A DNA stretch of 64,000 bases from Candidatus Saccharimonadota bacterium (GCA_027492255.1 JAPUFB010000003.1:139889-203888), one strand, 5' to 3'. Positions 43,800-53,782 are shown, counted from the first letter of the stretch. Translations and numbers: made by a program. The notes: a model not told the origin generated them from the letters alone.

Positions 43800-45578
43800 T
43801 TAGTCACGTTTCAGCATGACAGTAAATGCTTCTGATGGAATATCGACTTTTCCAAAACGTTTCATACGCTTTTTGCCCTTAGCTTGTTTCGCGAGGACTT
43901 TTTTCTTACGTGACACATCACCACCATATAATCCAGTCGTGACATCTTTACGATAAGCAGAGATATCTTCACGCGCGATAAAGCGCCCACCAATTGCGGC
44001 TTGAATTGCTACCTGGAAATTTTGTCGTGGAATCACCTCTTTAAGCTTTTTAACGACATCGCGCCCAACCCGCTCCGCTTCTGAGCGGTGGACCATGATA
44101 CTAAGCGCATCAACAATTGCACTCGACACGTAGAAATCAACTTTCACGAGATCTTCATGTCGATACTCATCAAGCTCATAGTTAAAGCTTCCATAGCCGC
44201 TCGTGACACTCTTGAGTTGATCGTAGAAGTCGGTGAGAAGATTTGCAAGCGGGGCTTCAAAACTGACGAGCGCACGCTCATCGATATAACTGAGATTTTT
44301 TTGGATACCCCGTTTACTGACGATAAGTTGAATGACTTGGCCAACAAATGTCTGTGGTACGACAATCTCACCCTTTATCCATGGCTCACGAATCTCGGCT
44401 ATTTTACTGATATCTGGCAAATCTGCCGCGCTTTTTATATCCAATTCATCACCATTATTTAAGGTGACTTGATAATCCGTTGAAGGGTTAGTAACCACAA
44501 GATCAAGATTGTATTCCCGCTCAAGACGCTCGCGGATAATATCCATATGAAGCAGTCCAAGAAAACCAATTCTCACGCCGAACCCAAGCACTGGCGAATT
44601 TTCCGGCTCAAACTGCAATGCAGAGTCGCTCATGCTAAGTTTTTCGACCGCATCTTTAAGGTCTTGATAAAACTCATTCGATACGGGAAAAAAGCCCGCG
44701 TACACGAATGGTTGAATATGCTTATACCCAGGTAACGGCGAAGTTGCTGAATGCACAGGAATCGTCACTGTATCGCCCACGCGAGCATCCCGGGTCGTTT
44801 TGAGATTTGTCACAATATAGCCGATCTCACCGGTTTCAAGTGTTTCTCGCGCATGCATGTGCGGCTCGAGGGCCCCCACTTCAAGCGCAATACCTTCGGC
44901 GTTTGTTGCCATCATCTTAAGGGCAACATTCTTGCTGATTATTCCATCAATAACGCGAACATAGAGAATAACTCCGCGGTAGTCGTCATAATAACTATCA
45001 AAGATAAGTGCGCGGGTTGGATTGTCCACTTCGCCGTGTGGAGGAGGTACAAGGTCGACAACCGTATTAAGAAGCTCTACGACACCCTCGCCAGTCTTTG
45101 CGCTGATCTTGAGAATGTCATCCTCATTACATCCGAGCAAGCTAATAATTTCTGCTGAGACGCGTGGCACATCGGCTGCGGGCAGGTCAATTTTATTAAG
45201 AACTGGGATAATAGTGAGATCTGCCGCAAGTGCAAGATACACATTGGCAAGCGTCTGAGCCTGAATGCCCTGCGAAGCATCAACAACCAAGATCGCTCCT
45301 TCACATGCTTGAAGGCTTCGGGACACCTCATACGAAAAATCAACATGACCGGGTGTATCGATAAGATTAAGATCATAGTCTCGATAACGCATTCGTACTG
45401 GTGCTAGCTTAATCGTAATCCCACGCTCTCGCTCCAGGTCCATACTATCCAGTAACTGGCTCTTCATGTCTCGTTTCTCAACCGTGCCAGTTACCTCCAG
45501 CATACGGTCAGCAAGAGTCGATTTGCCATGATCGATGTGCGCAATAATACAAAAATTTCGTATATGATCTTGTTTCAT
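43800..45578 (-). CDS. lepA: Elongation factor 4 (LepA)
   Basis: A 592-residue translational GTPase: IAHIDHGKSTLADRM (P-loop), RERGITIKLAPV (switch), DTPGHVDFSYEV, NKIDLPAADV, and the LepA-specific C-terminal domain (SYGSFNYELDEYRHEDLVKVDFY in part; MKRFGKVDIPSEAF). It acts on ribosomes, with roles proposed in initiation and back-translocation. It follows murJ by 4 bases on the same strand. Confidence 0.96.
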   Translation of the reverse strand: MKQDHIRNFCIIAHIDHGKSTLADRMLEVTGTVEKRDMKSQLLDSMDLERERGITIKLAPVRMRYRDYDLNLIDTPGHVDFSYEVSRSLQACEGAILVVDASQGIQAQTLANVYLALAADLTIIPVLNKIDLPAADVPRVSAEIISLLGCNEDDILKISAKTGEGVVELLNTVVDLVPPPHGEVDNPTRALIFDSYYDDYRGVILYVRVIDGIISKNVALKMMATNAEGIALEVGALEPHMHARETLETGEIGYIVTNLKTTRDARVGDTVTIPVHSATSPLPGYKHIQPFVYAGFFPVSNEFYQDLKDAVEKLSMSDSALQFEPENSPVLGFGVRIGFLGLLHMDIIRERLEREYNLDLVVTNPSTDYQVTLNNGDELDIKSAADLPDISKIAEIREPWIKGEIVVPQTFVGQVIQLIVSKRGIQKNLSYIDERALVSFEAPLANLLTDFYDQLKSVTSGYGSFNYELDEYRHEDLVKVDFYVSSAIVDALSIMVHRSEAERVGRDVVKKLKEVIPRQNFQVAIQAAIGGRFIAREDISAYRKDVTTGLYGGDVSRKKKVLAKQAKGKKRMKRFGKVDIPSEAFTVMLKRD

Positions 45579-45582
45579 GGCA

Positions 45583-47217
45583 TTAGCTCCACAGATTCCG
45601 GATCGGACTAAACACGATTTTCTTTAGACGTGAGATAATTGGTCTTACTTCTTTTAGTTTCATGCGATGTGATATATACAGATACGCACTCATACTAATA
45701 CCAGCGATAAGCGCAAATTTTGGAAAGGTCGAAAGAAAACTCTGATCGCTTGCGCTAAGTTCGAATACCTTCACGCTAATATACGCCACAATCCCTGTGA
45801 GGATCGAAGCGACCAGCATTCTCGATATGGCCGACACAAACGCAACGTCAAATAGTTTGGGAATTCGCCGCGACATGATCGTAAAGAGAATAACTACCTC
45901 CACCAGCGCTACCGTCGACTGAGCCATCGCGAGTCCCCATAATTGCATATTGAGCACGACACTAAAGAGGATTGCCAGCGTAATATTGAGCCCAATTGTA
46001 AATAGTGAGATATACAAAGGCGTCTTCGTGTCTTGTTGAGCGTAAAATGACCGCGATGCGATGTGATATATAGAACGAAATAATATTGCCGTTGCAAGTA
46101 CACCTAAGGTATCTGCGACAACCGCCTCACCACCATTGAAGAGGAAGTTGACAAGGTATCCGCGAGCAAAGTAGGTAATAACCGCTGTTGGCATCGCAAG
46201 CCAGATAATCACTCGTAGAATTGTTTGCAACTCCTGGCGGAATAAATCCGGACGGCCCTGTGTTAAACGTTCAGTCATCTTTGGGAAGGCGGCTGTCGAG
46301 ATAGCCACTCCGATAAGATTAATCGGTACCGAATGAAGTGTCAGTGCTTGATTGTACGCACGGATAGCCCCTTGACTGATACGGGATGCAAGATTCGTCT
46401 CGACGATACTATTTACATAATCAATACCTTGATCAAGAGAGCGTGCAGGCAATAGTCCGAGCACACTTCGAAAACCATGATTCTTCCAGTGAATCTTAAA
46501 ATCATAATCAAAACCTAGTCCCACAAGACCGATAATACTGACCAGCAGCTGCATAACACTTCCTAGTACGACGCCGAGCGCCACGCCCATGATTCCTCCA
46601 TCGAATACTTGCCAGCCGAAGATATTAATACCGTTCGTAAAGAAGACGAGACCGATAATAATCCCGATATTGTAAATCATTGGCGCAAGTGTATAGAAAG
46701 TGAAACGTCCAACTGCTTGCTGCATACTAGCGATGACGCTAGAGATCGCGAACAAGAATGGGTTAATTGCAATAACGCGCATCATACTTGCCGCAAGTCC
46801 TCGCCCCTCTTCATGAAGACCTGGCCCTACGACATATTGAACAAGTTGGTCGGCAAAAATAATAATGAGCAGGCTGGCAACGAGAGTTATAAGTGCCATA
46901 AAGTTTATCATGCTGGAACTAAGTTCCCAGGCAGATTTCTTGTTACCGGCTTGCATACGATCAGTAAAGACAGGAATAAAGGTGACGCTGAGTGCACCCG
47001 ACACAAGCAAAAAGAATATGAAATCAGGTATTAAAAAGGCTGCCGTATATGCGTCGAGATAATCTGGCAGTGTCCCGTAATAATTGCTATTTAAAAGACG
47101 GTCACGGAGCAAGCCTAAAAGACTCGAGAATAAACTCGAGCTCGCCAGTAGTACAGCGGCCATTTTGACGTTGAGGCGAGAATTCGCCTTGGCCATGACA
47201 TTGGAAACGCGTCCCAT
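45583..47217 (-). CDS. murJ: Lipid II flippase MurJ
   Basis: A 544-residue polytopic protein of the MATE/MOP superfamily with about 14 helices. Family marks: SSLFSSLLGLLRDRLL, FIPDFIFFLLVSGALSVTFIPVF (in part), RSLDQGIDYVNSIVETN, and RGYLVNFLFNGG. It flips lipid II across the membrane for wall synthesis. TATAAT (47226-47231) is 8 nt before the ATG, indicating a leaderless murJ-lepA transcript. Confidence 0.92.
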   Translation of the reverse strand: MGRVSNVMAKANSRLNVKMAAVLLASSSLFSSLLGLLRDRLLNSNYYGTLPDYLDAYTAAFLIPDFIFFLLVSGALSVTFIPVFTDRMQAGNKKSAWELSSSMINFMALITLVASLLIIIFADQLVQYVVGPGLHEEGRGLAASMMRVIAINPFLFAISSVIASMQQAVGRFTFYTLAPMIYNIGIIIGLVFFTNGINIFGWQVFDGGIMGVALGVVLGSVMQLLVSIIGLVGLGFDYDFKIHWKNHGFRSVLGLLPARSLDQGIDYVNSIVETNLASRISQGAIRAYNQALTLHSVPINLIGVAISTAAFPKMTERLTQGRPDLFRQELQTILRVIIWLAMPTAVITYFARGYLVNFLFNGGEAVVADTLGVLATAILFRSIYHIASRSFYAQQDTKTPLYISLFTIGLNITLAILFSVVLNMQLWGLAMAQSTVALVEVVILFTIMSRRIPKLFDVAFVSAISRMLVASILTGIVAYISVKVFELSASDQSFLSTFPKFALIAGISMSAYLYISHRMKLKEVRPIISRLKKIVFSPIRNLWS

Positions 47218-47262
47218 CAGGGATCATTATACCCTTTTGAGAGGGTCGTGAACAGATGATGA

Positions 47263-49140
47263 TTAGTATAGTTTCGCAGCCGCAGGCTGTTTGGCGCCAG
47301 CAAGTACTTCTTCGACAATTTCCTCATCAATCGTCTCTTCTTTAAGGAGGCGTTCAGCAAGCTTATCGAGATACGAGCGATTGGCTTTTATGACTTCACG
47401 GGCACGAAGCGAAGCTTCATTCATAAGCGTAGCCACTTCCTTATCGATAATCGCCGCTGTTCCCTCGCTATATGGACGCTCGTGCGTCATACGATCAAAC
47501 ATCATACCACCGTTATCCTCATGAAATACCTGGTCACGTAGTTCGCTACCCATACCCTGCTCAATAACCATATCACGAGCAATCTCAGTTGCTTTTCTAA
47601 GGTCACTGCCAGCCCCAGTCGTTACCTTATCTGAACCGTAAACGACCTCTTCGGCAATACGTCCGCCAAGAGCCCGTGCTAGGACATCTTTAAACTCAAC
47701 GATACTGGTATAACTCTTGTCTTCAGGAGGTAAGAACCATGTCACCCCACCAGTACCACCACGAGGAATAATCGTCACCTTGTGTACTGGATCACTATCG
47801 GGAAGTACATATCCAACGAGAGCATGACCCGCCTCGTGGTAGGCCGTAAGCTCTTTTTCTTTATCATTCATTACTCTGGTTTTACGCTCTGGACCGATCG
47901 CAACTTTTTCAAATGCGGCCGTGACATCAGCATTTGTAATTTTTTTACGGTCATCACGAGCGGCAATGATTGCTGATTCATTTGCGATATTCGCAAGATC
48001 CGCACCACTCGAGCCCGCCGTCTTGGCAGCAAGCTTATCAAGATTCACGTCATCTGCTGTTGGCTTGTCTTTAAAGTGAACCTCAAGGATTGCTTCACGA
48101 TCGCGTCGTTCTGGTAAATTAATATTCACGCGTCGATCAAATCGTCCAGGACGAAGCAATGCTGGATCAAGGACATCCGCACGGTTAGTAGCAGCCAGTA
48201 CGATAACGTTGGTGCCTGTCTCAAATCCGTCCATCTCGACTAATATCTGGTTAAGTGTCTGTTCTCGCTCATCATGCCCACCGCCCATGCCGGAGCCGCG
48301 ACGACGTCCTACTGCGTCAATTTCGTCGATGAAGATGATGCATGGTGCATTTTTCTTGGCCTTCTCAAAGAGGTCCCTCACGCGAGATGCACCGACACCG
48401 ACAAACATTTCTACAAATTCAGAACCGGAAATACTGAAAAACGGTACTTCAGCTTCACCCGCAACAGCACGTGCCAACATTGTTTTACCAGTACCTGGAG
48501 GGCCTATCAGAAGGACGCCCTTTGGAATCTTTGCACCAACATCTTCAAACTTTTTCGGATGTTTGAGGAAATCGACGACTTCGACAAGATCCTGCTTTGC
48601 TTCATCATTCCCGGCAACATCAGAAAAGGTAACTTTACTTTTTTCGTTGCCATATAGACGAGCCTTACTCTTGCCGAAGCCCATTGCCTGATTATTCTGC
48701 CCCTGAGCCTGACGCATCATAAATATAATAATTCCCGCAAACAACAACACCGATACTAAGATTGGCGCAAAACTCATGAGCATGTTACTTGTCTGGTCCT
48801 CGGGAACAACCGTCACCTCTACTTTTGCGTCCTTATTAAGTCCCTGTTCATAGATACTACTGCTTCCTTCTTTGTAGGATTTTTCAGTCGGCTTCTTCGC
48901 ATTAGCCGCATCTTTCGGTGTAATAAAGAGATCATTACCCTGAACTTCGATTTTTGATATGTCACCAGCATTTGCGCGACGGATAACATCCGAAAACGCA
49001 ACATCTTTTAGATTTTGCTGCGGGAATGCCCAAAAGATAAATAAAAAGCTAATCGCAGCAACAAACAGTATGAATGCACCAGTTCGCATTGTTTGCGACG
49101 TAGGTTTTTTAGGAGCATTATTCGGAGCTTTCAATGGCAT
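47263..49140 (-). CDS. ftsH: ATP-dependent zinc metalloprotease FtsH
   Basis: A 625-residue membrane protease: N-terminal helix (about 20-38), outside domain, second helix (about 122-142), AAA+ domain with GPPGTGKT and [15 protein letters not shown], and a peptidase domain with the zinc motif HEAGH. It degrades membrane and regulatory proteins. AAAAAAGGAAAG precedes the ATG. Length and domain order are typical. Confidence 0.97.
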   Translation of the reverse strand: MPLKAPNNAPKKPTSQTMRTGAFILFVAAISFLFIFWAFPQQNLKDVAFSDVIRRANAGDISKIEVQGNDLFITPKDAANAKKPTEKSYKEGSSSIYEQGLNKDAKVEVTVVPEDQTSNMLMSFAPILVSVLLFAGIIIFMMRQAQGQNNQAMGFGKSKARLYGNEKSKVTFSDVAGNDEAKQDLVEVVDFLKHPKKFEDVGAKIPKGVLLIGPPGTGKTMLARAVAGEAEVPFFSISGSEFVEMFVGVGASRVRDLFEKAKKNAPCIIFIDEIDAVGRRRGSGMGGGHDEREQTLNQILVEMDGFETGTNVIVLAATNRADVLDPALLRPGRFDRRVNINLPERRDREAILEVHFKDKPTADDVNLDKLAAKTAGSSGADLANIANESAIIAARDDRKKITNADVTAAFEKVAIGPERKTRVMNDKEKELTAYHEAGHALVGYVLPDSDPVHKVTIIPRGGTGGVTWFLPPEDKSYTSIVEFKDVLARALGGRIAEEVVYGSDKVTTGAGSDLRKATEIARDMVIEQGMGSELRDQVFHEDNGGMMFDRMTHERPYSEGTAAIIDKEVATLMNEASLRAREVIKANRSYLDKLAERLLKEETIDEEIVEEVLAGAKQPAAAKLY

Positions 49141-49229
49141 AGACTTTCCTTTTTTACATAATTCATTGGGTTACAAAAAGACAAAACACGTATTAATATA
49201 CCCTTTCTAGCTTAACAGCCCGGGGCCTA

Positions 49230-50075
49230 TCAGACAATGAGATGCTTTTTTGTTGCCCTGGCTGTCACGTTATAACCAGCGGTATGCTCGCTGCCAGCCC
49301 TAGCGGTTTTCGCAAACCATAGAAGCCGGCGAAGCTGATCAGGCTCAAGTTTTCCGTGCGTTGCGTGCCGCAATACTTCAAATGCTGTTTCGTCCGGCAT
49401 CATCGTTAGCTGGTACCGATTAATACCTTCAGGGAGTACAACTTTTTCTACGATTTTTTCAAGCTCATTTTCTAATTCGCTCCGTACCTCATGCTGCTTC
49501 TTGATAATATCTATAAATATACTTTTTTGATCACGTGATAATCTAGGCATAATTCCCTGGCGAATTCGATTACGAAGGTATCTCATATCATCGTTAGTCG
49601 TATCTTCACGCCACGTAATACCGTTTTCGATCGCATAACGTACAAGCTCAACCTTAGGAACATTCAGGAGTGGCCTGAGGCGAGCGTCTGTATTTCTCAG
49701 GCTCGCGATCCCCCGCCATCCTGTTCCACGAATGAGATTGAGAATCGCCGTTTCGAGTAGGTCATCCTGATGATGAGCAGTAACAATGCCCTCCGCGCCA
49801 TGCCGCTGCTTAATCCCGTCCAGCCAACGATAGCGGTAATCACGTGCCTTCTCCTCACTGCATTCTTTGCCAAGTTGAAAACACGTAGACTCATGAACGA
49901 GTCCGTACGTGTCGGCCGTATCACGCACAAGACGTGCGTCAACATGACTGTCCTCCCGAATACCATGGTCAACGTGAGCCACAACGAGTTCATGATCGGC
50001 GTGTTTTTTAAGAATATCGAGGAGTACCATCGAATCAAGCCCGCCGGACACAGCAACCACAAGTTTTTTCATCAT
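49230..50075 (-). CDS. tilS: tRNA(Ile)-lysidine synthase TilS
   Basis: A 281-residue N-type ATP pyrophosphatase: PP-loop SGGLDSMVL (10-18), VDHGIREDS, TAHHQDDLLETAILNLIRG (in part) and RPLLNVPKVELVRYA. It converts C34 of the CAU anticodon of tRNA-Ile2 to lysidine. It is the short form, lacking the full C-terminal domain of E. coli TilS (about 430 residues). CATACT is 5 nt before the ATG. A CAT-anticodon tRNA-Met gene lies just upstream. Confidence 0.93.
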   Translation of the reverse strand: MMKKLVVAVSGGLDSMVLLDILKKHADHELVVAHVDHGIREDSHVDARLVRDTADTYGLVHESTCFQLGKECSEEKARDYRYRWLDGIKQRHGAEGIVTAHHQDDLLETAILNLIRGTGWRGIASLRNTDARLRPLLNVPKVELVRYAIENGITWREDTTNDDMRYLRNRIRQGIMPRLSRDQKSIFIDIIKKQHEVRSELENELEKIVEKVVLPEGINRYQLTMMPDETAFEVLRHATHGKLEPDQLRRLLWFAKTARAGSEHTAGYNVTARATKKHLIV

Positions 50076-50188
50076 CTTCTAGTATGCAACCTCATCTATT
50101 AATACACAACCATTACAACTAATTGTTGTACCAACCTTACTGACTAATGGTCGAATAATGTGCAATTGTTAGACAATTTTTTCCCAGT

Positions 50189-50212
50189 AAAAAAGGCTAT
50201 CTTCCGATAACC
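50189..50212 (-). terminator. Terminator of tRNA-Met
   Basis: On the minus strand GGTTATC-GGAA-GATAGCC followed by six T (50189-50194), 10 bp past the CCA of the tRNA. The remaining gap to tilS (50076-50188) holds only short AATTGTT repeats and the tilS promoter region. Confidence 0.85.
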
Positions 50213-50221
50213 ATCTTTACT

Positions 50222-50298
50222 TGGTAGCACCGACAGGGAACGATCCTGTGACCTCAGGCTTATGAGTCCTGCGCTCTAACCAACTGAGCTACGGTGCC
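50222..50298 (-). tRNA. tRNA-Met, elongator type (anticodon CAT)
   Basis: A minus-strand cloverleaf: acceptor GGCACCG/CGGTGCT (G1-T72 wobble), D arm GTAGCTCAGTTGGTTAGAGC as in elongator tRNA-Met, anticodon stem CAGGA/GCCTG-like with loop CTCATAA, T stem ACAGG/CCTGT, discriminator A, encoded CCA (50222-50224). The T loop reads ATCGTTC instead of TTCGATC: the conserved T54 and A58 are exchanged. Confidence 0.9.
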
Positions 50299-50367
50299 TT
50301 AGCTGATATACCCTAGGGTAATCATAGAAATTGCACAGATGATTGTAGCAGATAACAGATGAGATTT

Positions 50368-50517
50368 CTAGACTTCTTCAAGCTCAACTTCTTCAAGCTC
50401 AACAAGACGACGAAGAGCACGACCGCCAAGAAAGTTTGTGATACGTGACTGGTCGGGTGTCGTCCATGTGTCTAATGTTTTGCTAGTGATCTGTTCTTCA
50501 AATTCCGTAGATGACAT
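50368..50517 (-). CDS. Hypothetical small acidic-tailed protein
   Basis: A 49-residue frame from the ATG at 50517 (MSSTEFEEQITSKTLDTW), ending in a duplicated LEEV motif encoded by a tandem DNA repeat of ACTTCTTCAAGCTCA (read on the plus strand at 50373-50402). The frame extends to 50640 through very AT-rich sequence that is unlikely to be coding. No family is recognised; confidence is limited by size. Confidence 0.45.
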   Translation of the reverse strand: MSSTEFEEQITSKTLDTWTTPDQSRITNFLGGRALRRLVELEEVELEEV

Positions 50518-50707
50518 AGTAGTTATATTTACCTTTTTGTTTTTATTGATGTATGTGATTATCATAGCAAAAAACTTATGTTTTGTCAATACATATAGCC
50601 ATAAATTATTGATTTTGTATATAGATCCATAGTTACACAAGAAGAACTGCTTGCGTATCTCTTGACGCGTGCGGTATAATCCTTATGTATAACGAAAGAA
50701 AACTAAC
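50518..50707. other. AT-rich intergenic region with promoter
   Basis: A strongly AT-rich stretch. TATAAT at 50676-50681 (from GCGGTATAATCC) drives the gene at 50708 with a leader of about 20-25 nt. No other gene is supported. Confidence 0.55.
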
Positions 50708-51424
50708 ATGCAAAATATCTTCGGCCCTGAATCTCAGCCATATTTGCTGCTTGTCATAGGCGCAGTATTCGTGCATATGTGTTATCAAGTAAGTGTCAGT
50801 GTGTTAACCCTACTTAGCTCGCACACTATTGGGCGAGGACATACCTTTGGTCGACTATTTTGGCTCGGACTTTTCTATACGTTCGGAGTTATCATAGCAA
50901 GTACAACCATCCTACTGATCATAACGGCGTTACTGAGCTGGCTCTGGGAGCCGACTCGCCATACGCTCTCGCTTATCGTTATGGCTCTGTTACCAGTTGT
51001 CGGACTTATGACAATGCTGTATTACTACCGTGAAGGCAAAGGTACGAAGTTATGGCTTCCCCGTCCGTTCGTAAGCTACCTTACTGAGCGTGCGAAGAAA
51101 ACACGCTCCGGTGTTGAGGCGCTCATGCTTGGTATCGCGACAGTTATCGGCGAAATACCTTTTGTGATTGCTCCTCTAGCAATTATCGCCTTGCTTATTC
51201 AACCGCTCAGCACACATGCATGGCTGGCAGGCAGCATGCTCTACGGTATTGTCGTGAGCCTTCCGCTCGTCTTCATACTTTTTTACCTGACAAGCGGTCA
51301 TAGTCTCGCGCGAATTCAGAAATGGCGTGAGGACAACAAAACATTCCTACAGCTCACGAGCGGTGCGGCGCTTATTCTCCTCACCGGCTACATGCTAACG
51401 CTTCAGTTAGGATGGGGAGTATGA
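50708..51424 (+). CDS. Six-helix membrane protein
   Basis: A 238-residue protein with six hydrophobic segments (about 12-38, 45-75, 82-105, 138-160, 165-190, 212-232) and a charged cytoplasmic loop (about 108-137). The arrangement of 3+3 helices is reminiscent of the LysE/CcdA (DsbD-like) superfamily, but no Cys pair is seen in the expected helices, so the family is uncertain. It overlaps the ATP-cone gene by 4 bases and belongs to an operon with a disulfide reductase-like enzyme. Confidence 0.7.
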   Translation: MQNIFGPESQPYLLLVIGAVFVHMCYQVSVSVLTLLSSHTIGRGHTFGRLFWLGLFYTFGVIIASTTILLIITALLSWLWEPTRHTLSLIVMALLPVVGLMTMLYYYREGKGTKLWLPRPFVSYLTERAKKTRSGVEALMLGIATVIGEIPFVIAPLAIIALLIQPLSTHAWLAGSMLYGIVVSLPLVFILFYLTSGHSLARIQKWREDNKTFLQLTSGAALILLTGYMLTLQLGWGV

Positions 51425-51699
51425 ATGACACGTTTGTTATAAAAAGGGCTACAAAAAACACGGAACTCTTTGATCCCTTAAAACTCCACGCAAGTATCGT
51501 TGCAGCCTGCCGTTCTGTTCGTGCGTTTGAAGGCGAAGCACATATAACAGCTGAACATGTATGTAAACATGTCATCGATTGGCTAATAAACAAAACTGAG
51601 GTGACTAGCGAAGATATCCGCCGCGTTGCCGCTAACCACCTAGCCGTCTATCACCCCGAAGCTGCATATCTCTATGAAAATGTAGGAATGATGGTCTAA
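51421..51699 (+). CDS. Stand-alone ATP-cone domain protein
   Basis: A 92-residue protein from the ATG at 51421: FVIKRATKNTELFDPLKLHASI, then SEDIRRVAANHLAVYHPEAAYLYENV (quoted in pieces elsewhere), the ATP-cone fold that senses ATP/dATP in ribonucleotide reductase and NrdR. Here the domain is the whole protein, without a reductase or zinc finger. It overlaps the membrane gene by ATGA and is followed by the reductase 15 bp later. Confidence 0.82.
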   Translation: MNDTFVIKRATKNTELFDPLKLHASIVAACRSVRAFEGEAHITAEHVCKHVIDWLINKTEVTSEDIRRVAANHLAVYHPEAAYLYENVGMMV

Positions 51700-51714
51700 A
51701 GGAAAAGGATATAT

Positions 51715-53091
51715 ATGGCAAAACAAAAATACGACTATGATCTCATCGTTATCGGAAGCGGAGCCGGAGGTAGTATCGCAGCAGATATTATTGCCGCTCA
51801 GAAAAAACGTGTCGCAATTATTGAACATGACACTCTGGGGGGTGAATGCCCTAACTGGGGATGCATTCCTACCAAAGCTCTCCTCTATGCCGCGCACATC
51901 TATGACCAAGCAAAGAATGCCGGTCCGGCACTTGGTCTACGAAGCGGGGCTCTGAGCTATAATTACCCTTCTGTCAAAGCATGGAAGGATTTGGCCGTAC
52001 AACGAACTGGTGCTGCAAATGGCACACGCTATTACCAATCAAAGGGTATCTCCGTGTTCCGTGGCAATGCACGCTTCATCTCACCGCATGAAATCAGCGT
52101 AGAGCGCCGTCATCTCAGTGCTGAGCATTTCTTGATTGCCACTGGGTCAACATGGACAGTCCCGAATATTCAAGGATTAAGCTCTGTTCCCTATCTCAAT
52201 GCCCGCACGGCACTTGAACTTATGCGTCCGCCAAAATCGGTCTTTATCCTCGGTGGAGGAGCTGTTGGATGTGAATTTGCTGAATTATTCAGCGTCTTTG
52301 GCTCAAAGGTATATATCGCTGAGGCGACCACCCGTCTCCTTCCGAAAGAAGATCAAGAAACAAGCGAACTTGTTGAGAAAATATTCCGCACAAAACGCGG
52401 TATGGACGTCCTCTCTCATACAAAAGTACTCAGTGTCACCAAAGATGGACTCGGTGTCCGCGTCAATTATCTTCGTGGCGGTGAGGAACGATCAGTCCGT
52501 GTTGAAAAACTACTTATTGCTGCCGGAAAACGCCCATCGCTTGATTTGGGCCTTGAAAATGCTGGAGTTGAATACTCTGATACGGGACTTGAAATTAATG
52601 AATATTTACAGACAACAGCGCCGCACATCTATGCAGCAGGTGACGTACTGGGACGTAATTTCTTTACTCATACCGCCGTCTATGAAAGCCGAGTTGTTGC
52701 TCATAACCTCATGGCACGTCAGAAAATCACGCCAGACTACTCCGCGGTGCCACGTACCACTTTCGTTAACCCCGAGATATCAAGTGTTGGGATGAGTGAA
52801 GAGCAGTGCTTAAAACGTGATCTCCCGATCAAAATCGGATTAGCACCGATCAGTATCATCGGGCGCGCCAGTCTCGAAGATGTCCGCGATGGATTTGTTA
52901 AAGTTATCACTGACAAAAAAGGTATTCTTATAGGCGCAACAGTCGTGTCGCCACATGCTGGTGAAATGATTCATGAGTTGACGCTTGCTATTCAGCATGG
53001 GTTCAGTGCTTTCGAGGTAGCAAACACCCTTCACGCCTTTCCGAGCTGGAGCGAGGCAATCCGTGTTGCCTGTGCAAAGATTAAAGTATAA
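51715..53091 (+). CDS. FAD-dependent pyridine nucleotide-disulfide oxidoreductase (mercuric reductase/lipoamide dehydrogenase-like)
   Basis: A 458-residue flavoprotein: FAD motif IVIGSGAGGSIAAD, redox-active disulfide GGECPNWGCIPTK (Cys about 43 and 48), NAD(P)H motif FILGGGAVGCEFAE, AAGDVLGRNFFTHTAVYE, and the C-terminal dimer domain HAFPSWSEAIR. The His-Pro pair of lipoamide dehydrogenase is replaced by HAFPS, as in the mercuric-reductase-like group. No N-terminal metal-binding domain. The electron acceptor is unknown. GGAAAAGGAT precedes the ATG. Confidence 0.9.
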   Translation: MAKQKYDYDLIVIGSGAGGSIAADIIAAQKKRVAIIEHDTLGGECPNWGCIPTKALLYAAHIYDQAKNAGPALGLRSGALSYNYPSVKAWKDLAVQRTGAANGTRYYQSKGISVFRGNARFISPHEISVERRHLSAEHFLIATGSTWTVPNIQGLSSVPYLNARTALELMRPPKSVFILGGGAVGCEFAELFSVFGSKVYIAEATTRLLPKEDQETSELVEKIFRTKRGMDVLSHTKVLSVTKDGLGVRVNYLRGGEERSVRVEKLLIAAGKRPSLDLGLENAGVEYSDTGLEINEYLQTTAPHIYAAGDVLGRNFFTHTAVYESRVVAHNLMARQKITPDYSAVPRTTFVNPEISSVGMSEEQCLKRDLPIKIGLAPISIIGRASLEDVRDGFVKVITDKKGILIGATVVSPHAGEMIHELTLAIQHGFSAFEVANTLHAFPSWSEAIRVACAKIKV

Positions 53092-53095
53092 AACG

Positions 53096-53782
53096 CTAGA
53101 CTTCGTGTGCAGCTTGAACGAGATCATGTAGTTTACTAGGGATATATATACCCGAGTACGGCCCTGTTTCTACACTGCTTGCCGCAAGCACATAACTAAC
53201 GCCTTTGTAACTTGCTATGTTGTCTACCGAGACACCGCTCGCAAGGGCAAGTGGCGTATTACCGATTGCTTCTTTCATCGCCGCAACTTTTTCTGGTGTT
53301 GCAGGACTCCCCGTCGCAGACCCACTCGTCGTCATGACGTCTACATCGCCTATGTGCTCACGAGCACAGACTGCAGCTAACTCTGGATCACTAGTATAAG
53401 AACGGGTATATTTAAACGCTACACCGCCAAAGAATCGCACACGCCTTATCTCAAGCGCTTCTTTAAGTTGAAGAATATTATGCGTTCTTGCATGAGTCAC
53501 TGCATCATCCGACCAAAATGCGTCCGGTAATTGGTTCCCTAGATGTGCTGCGATGTACTCAGCCGATTCACTAGGTGTAAGTCCAAGAAAATTAAGCCCG
53601 ATAAACGCACTTGAGCCAAGTTCACCCCGAACAGCTGCGTATGCTTCAGCCAACTTATCCGGCCGCCCTGAAGTTAAATGGTCTATGACGAATATGCCGT
53701 CAGCACCAGCCTCCATTGCTTGGTTGCTTAGTCGAAGAGCATGGTCTGGAGATTGCATGTGTACAACGGGAAGTAATTTCAT
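53096..53782 (-). CDS. BtpA/SgcQ-family TIM-barrel protein
   Basis: A 228-residue TIM-barrel protein from the ATG at 53782 (MKLLPVVHMQS): ADGIFVIDHLTSG, FIGLNFLGL, DVDVMTTSGSATGSPA and LALASGVSVDNI match BtpA/SgcQ proteins. BtpA is linked to photosystem I stability in cyanobacteria, but the family is wide and its reaction unknown. The -10 TATACT (53789-53794) is 6 nt before the ATG. It converges on the reductase gene with a 4-bp gap. Confidence 0.75.
   Translation of the reverse strand: MKLLPVVHMQSPDHALRLSNQAMEAGADGIFVIDHLTSGRPDKLAEAYAAVRGELGSSAFIGLNFLGLTPSESAEYIAAHLGNQLPDAFWSDDAVTHARTHNILQLKEALEIRRVRFFGGVAFKYTRSYTSDPELAAVCAREHIGDVDVMTTSGSATGSPATPEKVAAMKEAIGNTPLALASGVSVDNIASYKGVSYVLAASSVETGPYSGIYIPSKLHDLVQAAHEV

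Noticed and set aside
44088-45158. Frames of 124 and 135 residues opposite lepA
   Set aside because: Antisense shadows of the conserved lepA coding sequence, with no start signals.
50372-50404. CRISPR-like short repeat
   Set aside because: Only two contiguous copies without spacers, inside a reading frame.
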